A stretch of DNA of 64,000 nt from Cupriavidus sp. WKF15 (GCF_029278605.1 NZ_CP119572.1:620001-684000), one strand, 5' to 3'; shown: positions 10,607-20,231, numbered from the stretch's first letter. Notes: generated by a model not told the origin, from the sequence alone. Program-made: numbers and translations.

Positions 10607-12323
10607 TCGGCCTAGTTCGCGGATCCCGAATTTCACCTTTCCCATGGTGGCGTTTGGTGTACATGAAATCCCATGGGATTTGAAAGTATTTCTCTATTTG
10701 GGCGGCGCGCATGCAAATTCGCGAGAGGTGGGGCGTCTTATTGAGGCGGGGGAATTGGGTAAACCCCTGATGGATCGCGTCGCGATAATAGAGAGGGTGC
10801 ACGAGTATATCCTGGCAAATTTGACCCGCGGGGGTAGCCGTGGGTCCGCGGATACCAGCATCCGCCGAATAAAGGAATTTTTTTCCTGGGTAGATGATTA
10901 TTTTCCTAACATATGCTTGAGAAATCTGGCGGAAGGGTATTTGATGTGGACGGAGTATCTGATATACAAGTCCTCCAGAATCCACAGTATCAGTGAGCTA
11001 CACGCATACCAGTGCGCTGTCGCCGTTGCGAAGGTGATTGATAGTGCGCTTGATCTACAAACAAGCCTTCTGAGAAAGAGTCGTCTTCGAAGGCCTCGAG
11101 GCCGATGGGATAGGTTATGTTCCGCAAAAGAACGAGAAGATATAAATCTGGAGGATATTTTTCGCTATGGCCGTGCTTTGGTCGATCTCGTTGGTACTCT
11201 TACCGATGAGGTTATTTTCGGGAAGCTCCCGATAAGGGTAACGCTGCGAACCGGTGAAACATACGAGAATTGGTTGAAGCTTTGGGGGCCGGCGGAGGAA
11301 CTTAGAACTCTTCGTGCGGATCGCAAGCCAAGCATTATTTTGTCAACGCTTCAAAAACGACGAGCCTATGAAGCAGATACCTCTCGGGAGGCTAGGGCGC
11401 CAATATTTAATTTGCGCATAGGCGCGGAACTTTCGATTTTTATCGCTCAAACTGGGATAAATCTACAGCAAGCCCACGTGCTCCCTGTTGGGAAATTCAA
11501 ATTTCGCGCCGCAGGAGAAGACTTCGAAGTTTATCGAACGTACAAAGATAGGCGGCATGGAGATGTTGAGTTTCAAATATTTAGAGAATATAGGGAGATA
11601 TTTGAGAGGTATTTGAAATGGCGCGATTGTAATTTTCCAGAGGATGGTCGGCTTTTCCCGTTTATTACAAAAGGTCGTGCGGCTCATAATGTCGTGGCAT
11701 TCGAGAATTTAAAAGACTTCTGCAGTAAAGTGGGGGTCAAGTATTTTGCCAGCCGAGTCTTGCGCAAGGCGAGAATAAATTGGATTCTACGGGAGAGCAA
11801 AGACCCGAGGCTCACAGCGAGAATGCATGGGCACGCCGAAGGGACTCTCAATGAATCTTATGTGATACCAAGTCGACAAATCGCGCTCGTGGAAATTTGC
11901 CGCTATCACAACTCGGCGGAATCTTTGGCAGAATGCCCGGGCCCAGGCGGCTGCGCACAGAGCGCTCCAGAAAAAATGCCTGGCACACCTATCGGGGCCT
12001 CAGAACCAGATTGCACCAATGCTGCCGGCTGTCTTTTCTGTAATCAACAACGGGATATCGATAGCGAAGAGCACGTCTGGTCGCTCGTTAGTTACAGATA
12101 TCTCAAAGCTCTTGAGTTTCGCTCATATAGGAATCCTAGGAGGGATTCGGCGGTACATCCGGCCCATCTGGCAATTGAGCGGCTTAGTCTCAAAATTGGG
12201 CAAATTGCCGCTAGTAGCGTGAAGCGCGCCGACTGGGTACGGGAGGCGTTAGCCCGTGTTGACGAAGAGGATTTTCATCCGAAGTGGGACGGATTCATAC
12301 AACTCATGGAAGGAGCTTCGTGA
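10596..12323 (+). CDS. ginB: Second tyrosine-recombinase-family protein of the gin operon
   Basis: A 575-residue protein between two clear tyrosine recombinases, so the middle member of the trio. The C-terminal region has the correct tail pattern: a helix with SRVLRKARINWIL, then MHGHAEGTLNESYVIPS with His and a candidate Tyr. However, the box that should hold the first catalytic arginine reads AQTGINLQQAHVL, and the His of His-x-x-Arg is also not obvious. It may be a structural or regulatory partner rather than a full catalyst. A Cys-rich C-terminal segment (ECPGPGGC and later DCTNAAGCLFC) could bind a metal. The ATG at 10596 is chosen over one at 10551 because it gives a short coupled overlap with ginA. 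Confidence 0.75.
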   Translation: MKSNRPSSRIPNFTFPMVAFGVHEIPWDLKVFLYLGGAHANSREVGRLIEAGELGKPLMDRVAIIERVHEYILANLTRGGSRGSADTSIRRIKEFFSWVDDYFPNICLRNLAEGYLMWTEYLIYKSSRIHSISELHAYQCAVAVAKVIDSALDLQTSLLRKSRLRRPRGRWDRLCSAKEREDINLEDIFRYGRALVDLVGTLTDEVIFGKLPIRVTLRTGETYENWLKLWGPAEELRTLRADRKPSIILSTLQKRRAYEADTSREARAPIFNLRIGAELSIFIAQTGINLQQAHVLPVGKFKFRAAGEDFEVYRTYKDRRHGDVEFQIFREYREIFERYLKWRDCNFPEDGRLFPFITKGRAAHNVVAFENLKDFCSKVGVKYFASRVLRKARINWILRESKDPRLTARMHGHAEGTLNESYVIPSRQIALVEICRYHNSAESLAECPGPGGCAQSAPEKMPGTPIGASEPDCTNAAGCLFCNQQRDIDSEEHVWSLVSYRYLKALEFRSYRNPRRDSAVHPAHLAIERLSLKIGQIAASSVKRADWVREALARVDEEDFHPKWDGFIQLMEGAS

Positions 12324-14308
12324 AGAACAGTCGCAAACATGACGATACGACCGTCCATGACGGATTCGTTGCGTTTCGTCGCGCTCACCAACCTCCGACG
12401 TGGCCACCACCTCCAGATTTCCCGATCGTTGTCGATGCTGCGGGAGCCGTCGTCAGTAGATACGGTGATTCGATTTGGGATTTTCGGTGTTGGGAAAATC
12501 ATCCAGTCATTTTGAATTTCGGCGAGCCAAAGGGGCGTGCAAAAGCTCGGGGCCAGCTAAGCGAGGCCAATGCGCAGCTTCTTCGGCAAGTCTGCGCATG
12601 GTGGATATTTAAGTCTAGGACGATCGAAACAGTCAAATCTCTGCGAGATAGATTCTACGAGTGGAGGAGAATTGGTGTTACTTGTGCAAAGTACAATCTA
12701 CTAATTTCTGAGCTCTATAAGTATCCAGCGCTTCAGGACGAGATTTTTTCCATCATGTCTACGGGAGCGAAGGAGCGGTTGCTTAATATAGGACATGCAC
12801 TCTTAGAGGGTAGTAGTGAAATTGGGTTCATCTTATTGGATGGGCCTGGATTAATGCGTTTGCGAGCTGCTGTCGGTGATACATCCGATCGGCAAACTCC
12901 TTATATTCCGCCGCGAATATGGAAGTATCAAGTTCTGCGTTTGCGGGAATGTCTCGATGATTTTCAAATCCATCAGAACGGCTTTGATTCTATGTATCGG
13001 GATTGTGTTCGAATTTATGTCGAAAATCCAAGCATAGCTGCATCTGAATCTCGTTTGTCTGAACAATTTATGGATTTTGCTCGCCGATATGATGCGGCGG
13101 GGTTATTCAAGAAATGGATAGGGGATGAGACCTATCTGAATCGTCAGTCGATTAAGAACTTGGGAACGTATGCTTCCTTGATTAGCTACGTAGGTCTGGC
13201 GTATATCCTTAACTTTTCGTTGCTTCGGGTTGGCGAGGCTTGGAGCCTGCAAGCGAATTGCTGGGAAACCGAGTATGACGACCGGTTCGGTACGTTTCAC
13301 ATGATCAGGGGGAAGGCAAACAAAGCGAACCGAGGTCTCTCCACGGTGTGGCCGACCGCGCCGTCGGTGAAATTGGCCGTGGACGCTATGGCATCTGTGT
13401 CTCGGCTTCGTATGGAGTGGGTCAAGCATACGAACCGAACGCCGCTAGATAAAGCGGCGCTCTCTAACCCTTACCTTTTATCGCGAAGCTACGCTCCTTG
13501 GTCGTCTATGACACATGCGGAGTTGCAGGAATCCATGTCAGTGCGTCCACAGGGCCTAACGTACCGCCAGGTTTCAGAATCCTTTCCTTTGCTTTTCGAT
13601 CGAGAAGAATTACGCGTCACTCAAGAAGACTTCAACATCGCGCGACTAGTGACTCCAAGCCTCAACGCCGAGCAATTTGGCGTTGGGGCGCTATGGCCCC
13701 TGGCCTGGCATCAGCTTAGACGGACCGGAGCGGTCAATATGCATGCGTCCGGCATAGTATCCGACGGGTCAATGCAATACTTATTGAAGCACTCTCGACG
13801 GGCCATGACCCATTACTATGGTCGAGGGTATTCACACGTGCGTCTGGACAAAGATGCTGAAAAGACTTTTATCAGGACGATGTATGAGACCTTGGCGTTA
13901 GAGTTCACGAAATTGCTGGATGAGCGCTATGTGAGCCCACATGGGGAGAAGCGGAAGTCCGAGATTATTCGAATGGTTCAAACGAAGGACCACGCTAAAC
14001 TAGTGGAAGCGGGAAAACAGGGGAAAGTTGCTTGGCGGGAGACGCTACTCGGTGGGTGCACTAAGCGAGGTCCTTGCTCTTTCGGGGGCGTGGAAAATAT
14101 CGTCCGATGTGCCGGGGGAGATGGGAAACCGGCGTGCGCCGATGCGCTCTTTGACAGAGGGCGACGCGACAAAATCGAAATACTTCGAGCGCAAATTAAA
14201 ATGCGACTCGCGGCGGCCGAGTCAGAAAGTCCATACGCGGCAGCACTGAGCGCTCAGTTAGCCGCAGCCGAAGCAGCATTGAGTGTTATCGATCTGCAAA
14301 AGGAGTAG
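12320..14308 (+). CDS. ginC: Tyrosine recombinase, third gene of the gin operon
   Basis: Recombinase of about 662 aa. All catalytic boxes are visible: arginine in FSLLRVGEAWSLQ (about residue 308), AWHQLRRTGAVNMHA for His-x-x-Arg (about residues 463-466), KHSRRAMTHYYGRGY for the second His and the tyrosine (about residue 495). The C-terminal 130 residues contain Cys pairs (GGCTKRGPCSF, VRCAGGDGKPAC) and a short coiled coil. The GTG at 12320 forms a GTGA overlap with the ginB stop and has AGGAG 4 bases upstream, so I prefer it to the ATG at 12284. It is the only member of the trio with every expected residue and a large C-terminal extension. Confidence 0.85.
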   Translation: MKNSRKHDDTTVHDGFVAFRRAHQPPTWPPPPDFPIVVDAAGAVVSRYGDSIWDFRCWENHPVILNFGEPKGRAKARGQLSEANAQLLRQVCAWWIFKSRTIETVKSLRDRFYEWRRIGVTCAKYNLLISELYKYPALQDEIFSIMSTGAKERLLNIGHALLEGSSEIGFILLDGPGLMRLRAAVGDTSDRQTPYIPPRIWKYQVLRLRECLDDFQIHQNGFDSMYRDCVRIYVENPSIAASESRLSEQFMDFARRYDAAGLFKKWIGDETYLNRQSIKNLGTYASLISYVGLAYILNFSLLRVGEAWSLQANCWETEYDDRFGTFHMIRGKANKANRGLSTVWPTAPSVKLAVDAMASVSRLRMEWVKHTNRTPLDKAALSNPYLLSRSYAPWSSMTHAELQESMSVRPQGLTYRQVSESFPLLFDREELRVTQEDFNIARLVTPSLNAEQFGVGALWPLAWHQLRRTGAVNMHASGIVSDGSMQYLLKHSRRAMTHYYGRGYSHVRLDKDAEKTFIRTMYETLALEFTKLLDERYVSPHGEKRKSEIIRMVQTKDHAKLVEAGKQGKVAWRETLLGGCTKRGPCSFGGVENIVRCAGGDGKPACADALFDRGRRDKIEILRAQIKMRLAAAESESPYAAALSAQLAAAEAALSVIDLQKE

Positions 14309-14309
14309 T

Positions 14310-14720
14310 ATGAATCGAGCAGAATCAGCCTTTCGAGATGCCTTTAAGAGGCTTCAGACCGATCAGCCTCAACGATTGCCAAAGGGCACGGTCGTCTCCC
14401 AGAACAATATTGCAAGAGAAGCGGGTTACGATCCTTCAGCTCTTCGGAAATCTAGATTCCCCACATTCATCGCGGAGATACAACAGTGGTTGGCGCAGTC
14501 CGCGATTGAGAAAAAACCAAGTGCTCGACAGACGGAACTAATTCAAGGTGCGCGAAATAAGGAGTTAAGGGATAAGATAAAAACCTTACAGGTTCAAAGA
14601 GACAATGCGCTGTCCCTTCTCGTTGAGGCCGATCGCATTATTCTCGAACTGACTGCCGAACTCGAGACTCTCCGTGCAGTAAAGACGGTTCAGAATGTTA
14701 CGCCAATAATCAGAAATTGA
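14310..14720 (+). CDS. ginD: Small helix-turn-helix/coiled-coil protein of the gin operon
   Basis: A 136-residue protein starting one base after the ginC stop, with AAAGGAG just upstream. Residues 28-58 (TVVSQNNIAREAGYDPSALR onwards) look like a helix-turn-helix, and residues 72-118 (ARNKELRDKIKTLQVQRDNA onwards) a coiled coil. In size, position and shape it resembles the fourth gene of GInt islands and TnpC of Tn554, both needed with tyrosine recombinases for movement. It would assist DNA binding or direction of recombination. Assignment is by context and visible pattern. Confidence 0.72.
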   Translation: MNRAESAFRDAFKRLQTDQPQRLPKGTVVSQNNIAREAGYDPSALRKSRFPTFIAEIQQWLAQSAIEKKPSARQTELIQGARNKELRDKIKTLQVQRDNALSLLVEADRIILELTAELETLRAVKTVQNVTPIIRN

Positions 14721-14742
14721 GCCATGGGAAATAATCTTGAGA

Positions 14743-15231
14743 TCACGAAACTATCGCTGCCTTGACAATTTCCGGGGCCAATGATTTCACTATGTCGGCA
14801 GGATCAAGGCAAACGAGAAAACCTCTACGGCCACCATTTATGTATATCCAAGGAAGAGCCAGTATAGACTCTTCGATGCACACTGGCATTTTCTTTCGGG
14901 TGCCAAATGGGCTCGTTCCGCCTACCAAAAATCCGGAGTGACGGTTGGCAACGCTCGGGTCGCAGATCTCGATTTTTTTACGTCCGAGTTGCCGAGCCAG
15001 CTCTTTGGTGGAGACTTGACAGTCCCCGTGCATCAAAACGACAAGGGGCTGCTTTTTCTCATCTTGCATAATGAGGGTTTTTATGACCTCATGCTCTGAT
15101 ACTTGTAGTTCACGAGATGAGACGGATGTGCCACCATGCTCCTCGTATTTGTAAAAATGGCTCGTGTAGTTGATATTATGCTGGCGTAGGAATGCGGTGG
15201 CTGGAGTTTCGGTGGTTAGATTGGATGACAT
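14743..15231 (-). CDS. ybaK: Complete island-borne ybaK, aminoacyl-tRNA deacylase
   Basis: A full 162-residue YbaK/EbsC-type deacylase, which would hydrolyse Cys-tRNA(Pro) or a similar mischarged tRNA. It shows TPATAFLRQHNI, HEVIKTLIMQDEKKQPLVV, MHGDCQVSTKELARQLG and FLVGGTSPFGTRKKMPV, aligning along its whole length with the two host pieces but clearly diverged and richer in A+T. It is convergent with ginD (22 bases apart). The start at 15231 (MSSNLTTETPAT) matches the host start MSKSKHISETPAT; the open frame extends 15 codons further. Carrying an intact version of the gene the island interrupts would keep the host's tRNA proofreading working. Confidence 0.92.
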   Translation of the reverse strand: MSSNLTTETPATAFLRQHNINYTSHFYKYEEHGGTSVSSRELQVSEHEVIKTLIMQDEKKQPLVVLMHGDCQVSTKELARQLGRKKIEICDPSVANRHSGFLVGGTSPFGTRKKMPVCIEESILALPWIYINGGRRGFLVCLDPADIVKSLAPEIVKAAIVS

Positions 15232-16528
15232 CAACGGTATTCCTGCTGCTCTGGGGCTAACTGCTAGGTCCGCCATGGATCTGCGGTTGGGGGAACAGTA
15301 CTTGCGCGTAGCAGTATCCGTTCAAACCATTTTTCAAATTGATATATGCGGTCGACTTGGACGGGCAGATCGTCATCGACGCATTAAGCCCGCCATCCCT
15401 GCACGATAAACTGGAGAGCGAGCTACAAATTCTTATTGTATAGAATACAAGACGATTTGGGACAGGTGGATCCCCGCATCCCACGGACATAACCGCGTTC
15501 GATGGGACGTAAATGGCCCATAAAGTCACTCGGGTCGCCAGGAAGAAGCTGTGCGCCGAACATGCGCGTACGACGGAGAAAAGCAAGGTCGTGGCACCTG
15601 CCCGTGTCGAAGAGTTGCATTAGGCTTGACTTACGCAAGGGGCATACCACTCGTGCCGGGCGGTTGCAACTGAGTTCCGACGGTACGCTAAGTTTCGATC
15701 GGAAATGGACTCGGCGTATGTTGAAAGCAATCGCTATCAACGGAACGGCTACCGGCGGAAGACGGACGTTATCGCGATCGAGGTGACTTGTTCGGGAAGT
15801 TCGACCAAGAGCATCACGGGCGGCTTCATACCTGTTCCCTGATGAACCAACTCAGCGGCCGCACCGTCGACGCCGGCGAAACCCCTGCAGGCTGGAAGGC
15901 TTGCACGGGTTTTGTTCATTGCAGATGACGCTTAGGGTGAAAAGGCTGGAATGGCCGAGCGGTGTGTTAACTTGCCGCCCTGAGCATCAAAACCTGCGTC
16001 CGTCTGGCCGACTGCGGCCCGACGCTGAAACGACCGAGTGCTCGTTCAGGATCGGTTCACATAGGGCCGAAGACGACCCCTATGCTCAGGTCACAACTAT
16101 GCGCAGATGGCGTGCAATCCTTGGTGCTGGAGCCACTCTGATGGGAACTTGCCGCGATACTGCATGCGCATAGTTATAACGTCCGTCTGAGCCGCCTGCG
16201 CGTATCCCATGCCCATAATCGATGCATCGTGGTGTCGGCAGTCTTCATTCAGGCAACGGCCGTGGTCCCTTTCCCAAGTTTGGAATCAACATAACGGTGA
16301 CGCAGCCGTGGTGTTCTGCTGGCCGGGCGCGAGTGTAATGCCCTTGTTCGGCACGCCAAACCTCGGCCGCCATCGTAGCGTCTCCCAGTGGCGACACCCC
16401 GTCGATCCGCAGCGGAAACTATGCGCAGGTTGCAAGGATTAACCATCCCAAAACCCGCGCCGCCGGCGGACTCGACCATACGCTCCACCGCGACCTACAC
16501 ATAGTTGTGACCTGAGCATAGGGGTCGT
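15232..16528. other. Gene-poor stretch between the replacement ybaK and the IS91-type element
   Basis: About 1.3 kb with no open frame that resembles a protein. It contains scattered copies of AACTATGCGCA (16095-16105 and 16417-16427, and inverted at 16165-16175) and the 28-base inverted repeat described separately. The stretch reads like a decayed junction between insertion events. Confidence 0.55.
16074..16527. repeat. Perfect 28-base inverted repeat, arms 454 bases apart end to end
   Basis: Arm 1 is 16074-16101 and arm 2, its exact reverse complement, is 16500-16527. The right arm ends directly at the first base of the IS91-type element. The enclosed 398 bases carry no gene. The arms could be ends of a lost small element or a recombinase binding site. 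Confidence 0.8.
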
Positions 16529-16695
16529 TGTACTAAACCGCTGACGCGGTAGTGGGAGGTGGGCACAGGTCCGTGGCTGACGTTTCATAAGGAAGGTTGT
16601 CTGGCGCTGGACCCCGAGGTGGGCAGCGGTGAAGCCAGGAGCAGTATGTGAACGCCCGGTTGGGCATTCCACCCACTGCTTCCAGGAGGCTCGCC

Positions 16696-17574
16696 ATGAC
16701 GCCACTGCGCCAACGCATGCTGCACGACATGCAGATCCGCAACCTTGCAGTCAACACGCAGAAGACCTATCTCCTGCAGGTTTCCAGTTTTGCCCGGTAC
16801 TTCCGGCGTTCACCAGAGGTACTCGGCCCTGAAGAGATCCGTGCCTGGATCATTCACCTGACCAACGAACGTAAGCTCGCGCCAGCGAGTGTGCAACTGT
16901 CCGTCGGCGCGCTGCGCTTCCTGTACCGCATCACGCTCAGGCGCGATTGGACCGACGAGGACTTTCCGCTGCCCAAGCGGCCCATGAAGCTCCCGGTCAT
17001 CCTGAGCTTCGAGGAGGTCACGCGATTCTTCGAGTCGATTCCCAGCCTGAAGCATCGCACCATCCTGATGACCGCCTATGCGGCCGGCCTGCGTGTCTCC
17101 GAAGTCGTGCATCTGAAGGTCACCGATATCGACAGCCAGCGGATGATGATCCGCGTGCGCCAGGGCAAGAACCGTAAGGATCGCTACGTAATGCTCTCGC
17201 CGAGGCTGCTCGAGGTCCTGCGACTGTACTGGCATGACGCCCACCCGAGGGATTGGCTTTTTCCAGGCAGCATTCCGGGGCGGCCCATCAGCCGCCATGC
17301 CGTGGGCGACGCATGCCAGCTTGCACGTGACCGCAGCGGTATCACGAAACCCGTTACACCACATTCTTTGAGGCACGCATTTGCCACTCATCTGCTGGAG
17401 ACCGGTGCTGATGTACGCAGGATCCAACTGCTCATGGGACATCGCAGCATGGCTACGACGGCACGGTACCTCAAGCTGGCGACGAGCACGGTGTGCGCCA
17501 CCACCAGTCCCTTCGACCTGCTGCCACATCCCGCACCCGTTCCACCCCAGCCGCCTGCGCCCCAGTACTTCTGA
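16696..17574 (+). CDS. Tyrosine recombinase/integrase of the IS91-type element
   Basis: A 292-residue XerC/D-like recombinase. It has the N-terminal core-binding domain (LRQRMLHDMQIRNLAVNTQKTY) and the full set of active residues: AAGLRVSEVVHL (Arg), TPHSLRHAFATHLLE (His-x-x-Arg), MGHRSMATTARYLKL (His and Tyr). The ATG at 16696 follows AGGAGG by 7 bases and is preferred to the longer frame from 16648. Such integrases often precede the transposase in one branch of IS91 elements; their role in movement is unclear. Confidence 0.88.
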   Translation: MTPLRQRMLHDMQIRNLAVNTQKTYLLQVSSFARYFRRSPEVLGPEEIRAWIIHLTNERKLAPASVQLSVGALRFLYRITLRRDWTDEDFPLPKRPMKLPVILSFEEVTRFFESIPSLKHRTILMTAYAAGLRVSEVVHLKVTDIDSQRMMIRVRQGKNRKDRYVMLSPRLLEVLRLYWHDAHPRDWLFPGSIPGRPISRHAVGDACQLARDRSGITKPVTPHSLRHAFATHLLETGADVRRIQLLMGHRSMATTARYLKLATSTVCATTSPFDLLPHPAPVPPQPPAPQYF

Positions 17575-17582
17575 AGCCTGCG

Positions 17583-18791
17583 ATGCGGCCGGCGCTCGAG
17601 GTGGCGGATATCTTCCGCCGCTGCGGCCCTCACTACCGGCAGACCCATGCCGATTCTCTCAGTCGTGCCCAGCGCCGTGCGATGAGCGCCATCGAGCTAT
17701 GCCGCACCGCCGCGCTCGGCGGTCATGTCGAGCAGTGCGATGCCTGCGGACATCAGCGCATTGCCTACGACTCGTGTCGCCATCGCTGCTGTCCGAAGTG
17801 CCAGTCGCTCGCCCGCGCGCAATGGCTCGAACGCCGGCGCGCCGAGCTGCTCCCTTCAATCGAATACTTCCACGTCGTCTTCACGCTGCCCGAGCCCGTC
17901 GCCGCGCTCGCGTACCAGAACAAGAAGGTGCTCTATGACATCCTGTTTCGCACCAGCGCGGAAACGCTGCACACGATCGCCGCCGACCCGAAGCACCTGG
18001 GCGCGGAGATCGGCTTCCTCTCGGTCCTGCACACGTGGGGGCAGAATCTGCTGCACCATCCGCACGTGCACTGCGTGATACCGGGCGGCGGCATTGCACC
18101 GGACCGCGAGCACTGGATCGCCTGTCGACCAGGCTTCTTCCTGCCCGTGCGGGTCCTCTCGCGGCTCTTCCGGCGACTCTTTCTCGACCGGCTGCGTCGC
18201 GCGTTCGCCGCCGGCGCGCTGCGTTTTTATGGCCAGCTCGAGCCGTTGCGTGACCCGCCATCGTTTGCCGCCTGGCTCGCGCCCGCTGCCCGCGCGGAGT
18301 GGGTCGTCTACGCGAAACCACCGTTTGGTGGCGCTGCACAGGTGCTCGATTACCTGGGTCGCTACACGCATCGCGTCGCCATCTCGAATAACCGGTTGCT
18401 GCGATTTGATGGCGATTCGGTCCTGTTCCAGTGGAAGGACTACCGTCACGAAGCCCGCCACAAGACCATGACGCTCACGGCCGACGAGTTCATCCGCCGC
18501 TTCCTGCTGCATGTGCTGCCCGACGGTTTTAAGCGCATCCGCAGCTACGGGTGGCTCGCGAACTGCCACCTGGCGGCGCGCCTGGCCACCTGCCGGCGGC
18601 TGCTCGGTGTCGAGCCGCCCGCCGCTGCGTCCCCCCCCATTGCTGAAGATTACCGTGACTGTTACCAGCGGCTCACCGGCAAGTCACTGCGCGATTGCCC
18701 CGTCTGCGGCAAGGGCCACATGGTCCGCATCGAAGGCGGTATGCCTGGCGTCCTTCCGCGTGGTCCGCCAGACCCCAGCCATGGACACTGA
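17583..18791 (+). CDS. IS91-family HUH transposase
   Basis: Rolling-circle transposase of 402 aa. An N-terminal zinc-binding region (EQCDACGHQRIAYDSCRHRCCPKCQ, about residues 51-75, in short segments) is followed by the HUH motif in HHPHVHCVIPGGG (about residues 153-165). The tyrosine region is YLGRYTHRVAISNNRLL (about residues 260-276), and a second Cys pair lies in DCPVCGKGH. It starts 8 bases after the integrase stop. Length and motif order are normal for the family, so it may still be active. Confidence 0.92.
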   Translation: MRPALEVADIFRRCGPHYRQTHADSLSRAQRRAMSAIELCRTAALGGHVEQCDACGHQRIAYDSCRHRCCPKCQSLARAQWLERRRAELLPSIEYFHVVFTLPEPVAALAYQNKKVLYDILFRTSAETLHTIAADPKHLGAEIGFLSVLHTWGQNLLHHPHVHCVIPGGGIAPDREHWIACRPGFFLPVRVLSRLFRRLFLDRLRRAFAAGALRFYGQLEPLRDPPSFAAWLAPAARAEWVVYAKPPFGGAAQVLDYLGRYTHRVAISNNRLLRFDGDSVLFQWKDYRHEARHKTMTLTADEFIRRFLLHVLPDGFKRIRSYGWLANCHLAARLATCRRLLGVEPPAAASPPIAEDYRDCYQRLTGKSLRDCPVCGKGHMVRIEGGMPGVLPRGPPDPSHGH

Positions 18792-19053
18792 CCAGCATCA
18801 CCACCACCCCGAGTACGTTGGTCTTTCCCCACGGCCAATGCGAATCCACTCATGCTTTTGCGTCATCACACCATCAAAATGCCGCGAAACAGAGCACTAT
18901 CTGCCTACTAACCCTATTCTCCCGATCTTCGCGCGACCGGCTCGGTCAGACCGCCCGCTTCCGGCGTGCCATGGCCACGCCCCGGGTAACGCAAATCACC
19001 GTGACGATCATTCAATGCCCATAAACGCCAGCGCCTGCGGAGCGGTTTAGCAC

Positions 19054-19496
19054 AAACATTTTTTTGATTACCGATCGCAGGCTGACCAGACCGGCCTGGT
19101 CACGCGTCAGTAGCCGCGATCGCCAACCAAAAAAATCTCTGCTCTGCAGAGGTTTACATATCGACCCATTTGGGCCATTCGAGTCCGCCAACCCTACGGC
19201 GGCTTTCCAGGAACAACGGACATCAGCGCCGTGCAGTGCCTGCAGGCTAGCCAGGCTGCGCGGGTACATCCGGGGCCACCTCAAGTCGATTCTCTAGTTC
19301 CACAAACCAGCGGGGTCACTTTATCGGTACCACGGTGATACAAGGGAACAAGGGGCCAGGTCGTGCAGACACTACCGGCGTGTCCATCGCATGGGCGGAG
19401 GCGCGCTGAGCGCGAACAGCGAACAATGCTAGGATACAAAAAGCAAGTGCCAAATCGCCCAACGTCAAGGAACAAAGGCGGGTTGCTACTCACAGA
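19054..19496. other. Intergenic region upstream of the Crp/Fnr gene
   Basis: No open frame of convincing quality. It has a T-run and A-runs (19062-19068, 19130-19137) and presumably the promoter of the regulator gene. I do not see a TGTCR-N6-TGACA operator in it, so direct self-control by that site is not evident. Confidence 0.45.
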
Positions 19497-20231
19497 ATGA
19501 ACGATCCCATGACCAGCAACGATCCTGTCTTTGCAGATGAGCACACAAGCAAGTTGCTTGCACGTGCCATGTTGGGACGCACATTCCACGATTGCCCGGT
19601 AGATGTGATCGACAGGATACTTGACGCCGGTACTCTGCGCACCTACGCTGCAGGCGAGTATGTCGTGCGGAGAGGCACCCACGCTACAAATTTCCTGCTT
19701 GTGGTCAGAGGAGAGTTGGAGCACAGCGCCACCTACGTATCAGGCCATCGACACCTATTCGGGTTTCTGAGACAGGGCGATTGCAGCGGCATAATATCCC
19801 TGATGGACGGCGGCGAGCACATAGTCGACCATATTGCTCGCGTCCCGACGGTACTCTTGGCGATTCCCAATGCGGCAATCATGCGGGAAATGCAGGACCA
19901 GCCGCAACTTTGCCTGGCATTGTTGCGTCAACTGGCTCCCCGTACCAGGATCAAATATAGCCGTGTGACCCTGGATCCGGGCGTGCCATTGCCGATACGG
20001 CTCGCATGGGCACTGCAAACAATGGCAACCCTGTATGGGCTGCGGCGCGGCGAGAAAATCGTGCTCGATGTGAAGCTGTCACAAGGCGACATTGCCGATT
20101 GGCTGGGAGTCAGCCGGCAACACCTTAATCCTCACCTGAAGCAACTCGAGAAAGATGGCATTATCTGCCTCGGGCGTTCTAGCTTGACTATCCTGGACCC
20201 GGATCGCCTCGCCAGGATTGCTGCCAGCTGA
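19497..20231 (+). CDS. Crp/Fnr-family transcriptional regulator
   Basis: A 244-residue regulator with an N-terminal cyclic-nucleotide-binding fold (YAAGEYVVRRGTHATNFLLVVRGELEH in short segments, about residues 51-77) and a C-terminal winged helix with LSQGDIADWLGVSRQHLNPHLKQLE (about residues 195-219). The N-terminus lacks the clustered cysteines that hold an FNR iron-sulfur cluster, so it is not a classical FNR. It sits directly before the Rieske oxygenase cluster in the same direction. The repeated 16-base palindromes upstream of cluster genes have the 5-6-5 spacing bound by this family, making it the best candidate regulator. The ligand is unknown. Confidence 0.88.
   Translation: MNDPMTSNDPVFADEHTSKLLARAMLGRTFHDCPVDVIDRILDAGTLRTYAAGEYVVRRGTHATNFLLVVRGELEHSATYVSGHRHLFGFLRQGDCSGIISLMDGGEHIVDHIARVPTVLLAIPNAAIMREMQDQPQLCLALLRQLAPRTRIKYSRVTLDPGVPLPIRLAWALQTMATLYGLRRGEKIVLDVKLSQGDIADWLGVSRQHLNPHLKQLEKDGIICLGRSSLTILDPDRLARIAAS

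Larger units (their letters stand above)
16529..19053 (+). mobile_element. IS91-family insertion element with an extra tyrosine recombinase
   Basis: Contains a tyrosine recombinase gene followed by an HUH transposase gene. The left edge carries TGTACTAAACCGCTGACGC (from 16529). The right edge carries, in inverse orientation, TGTGCTAAACCGCTCCGC (ending about 19053), sharing the block CTAAACCGCT. Length is about 2.5 kb. No target duplication is seen, as expected for rolling-circle movement. The boundaries are inferred from this end similarity. Confidence 0.7.

Noticed and set aside
15950..16025. A string resembling the 5' half of a Ser/Leu tRNA (TGGCCGAGCGGT)
   Set aside because: The following bases do not fold into anticodon and T arms, and no CCA-side acceptor pairs with the beginning.
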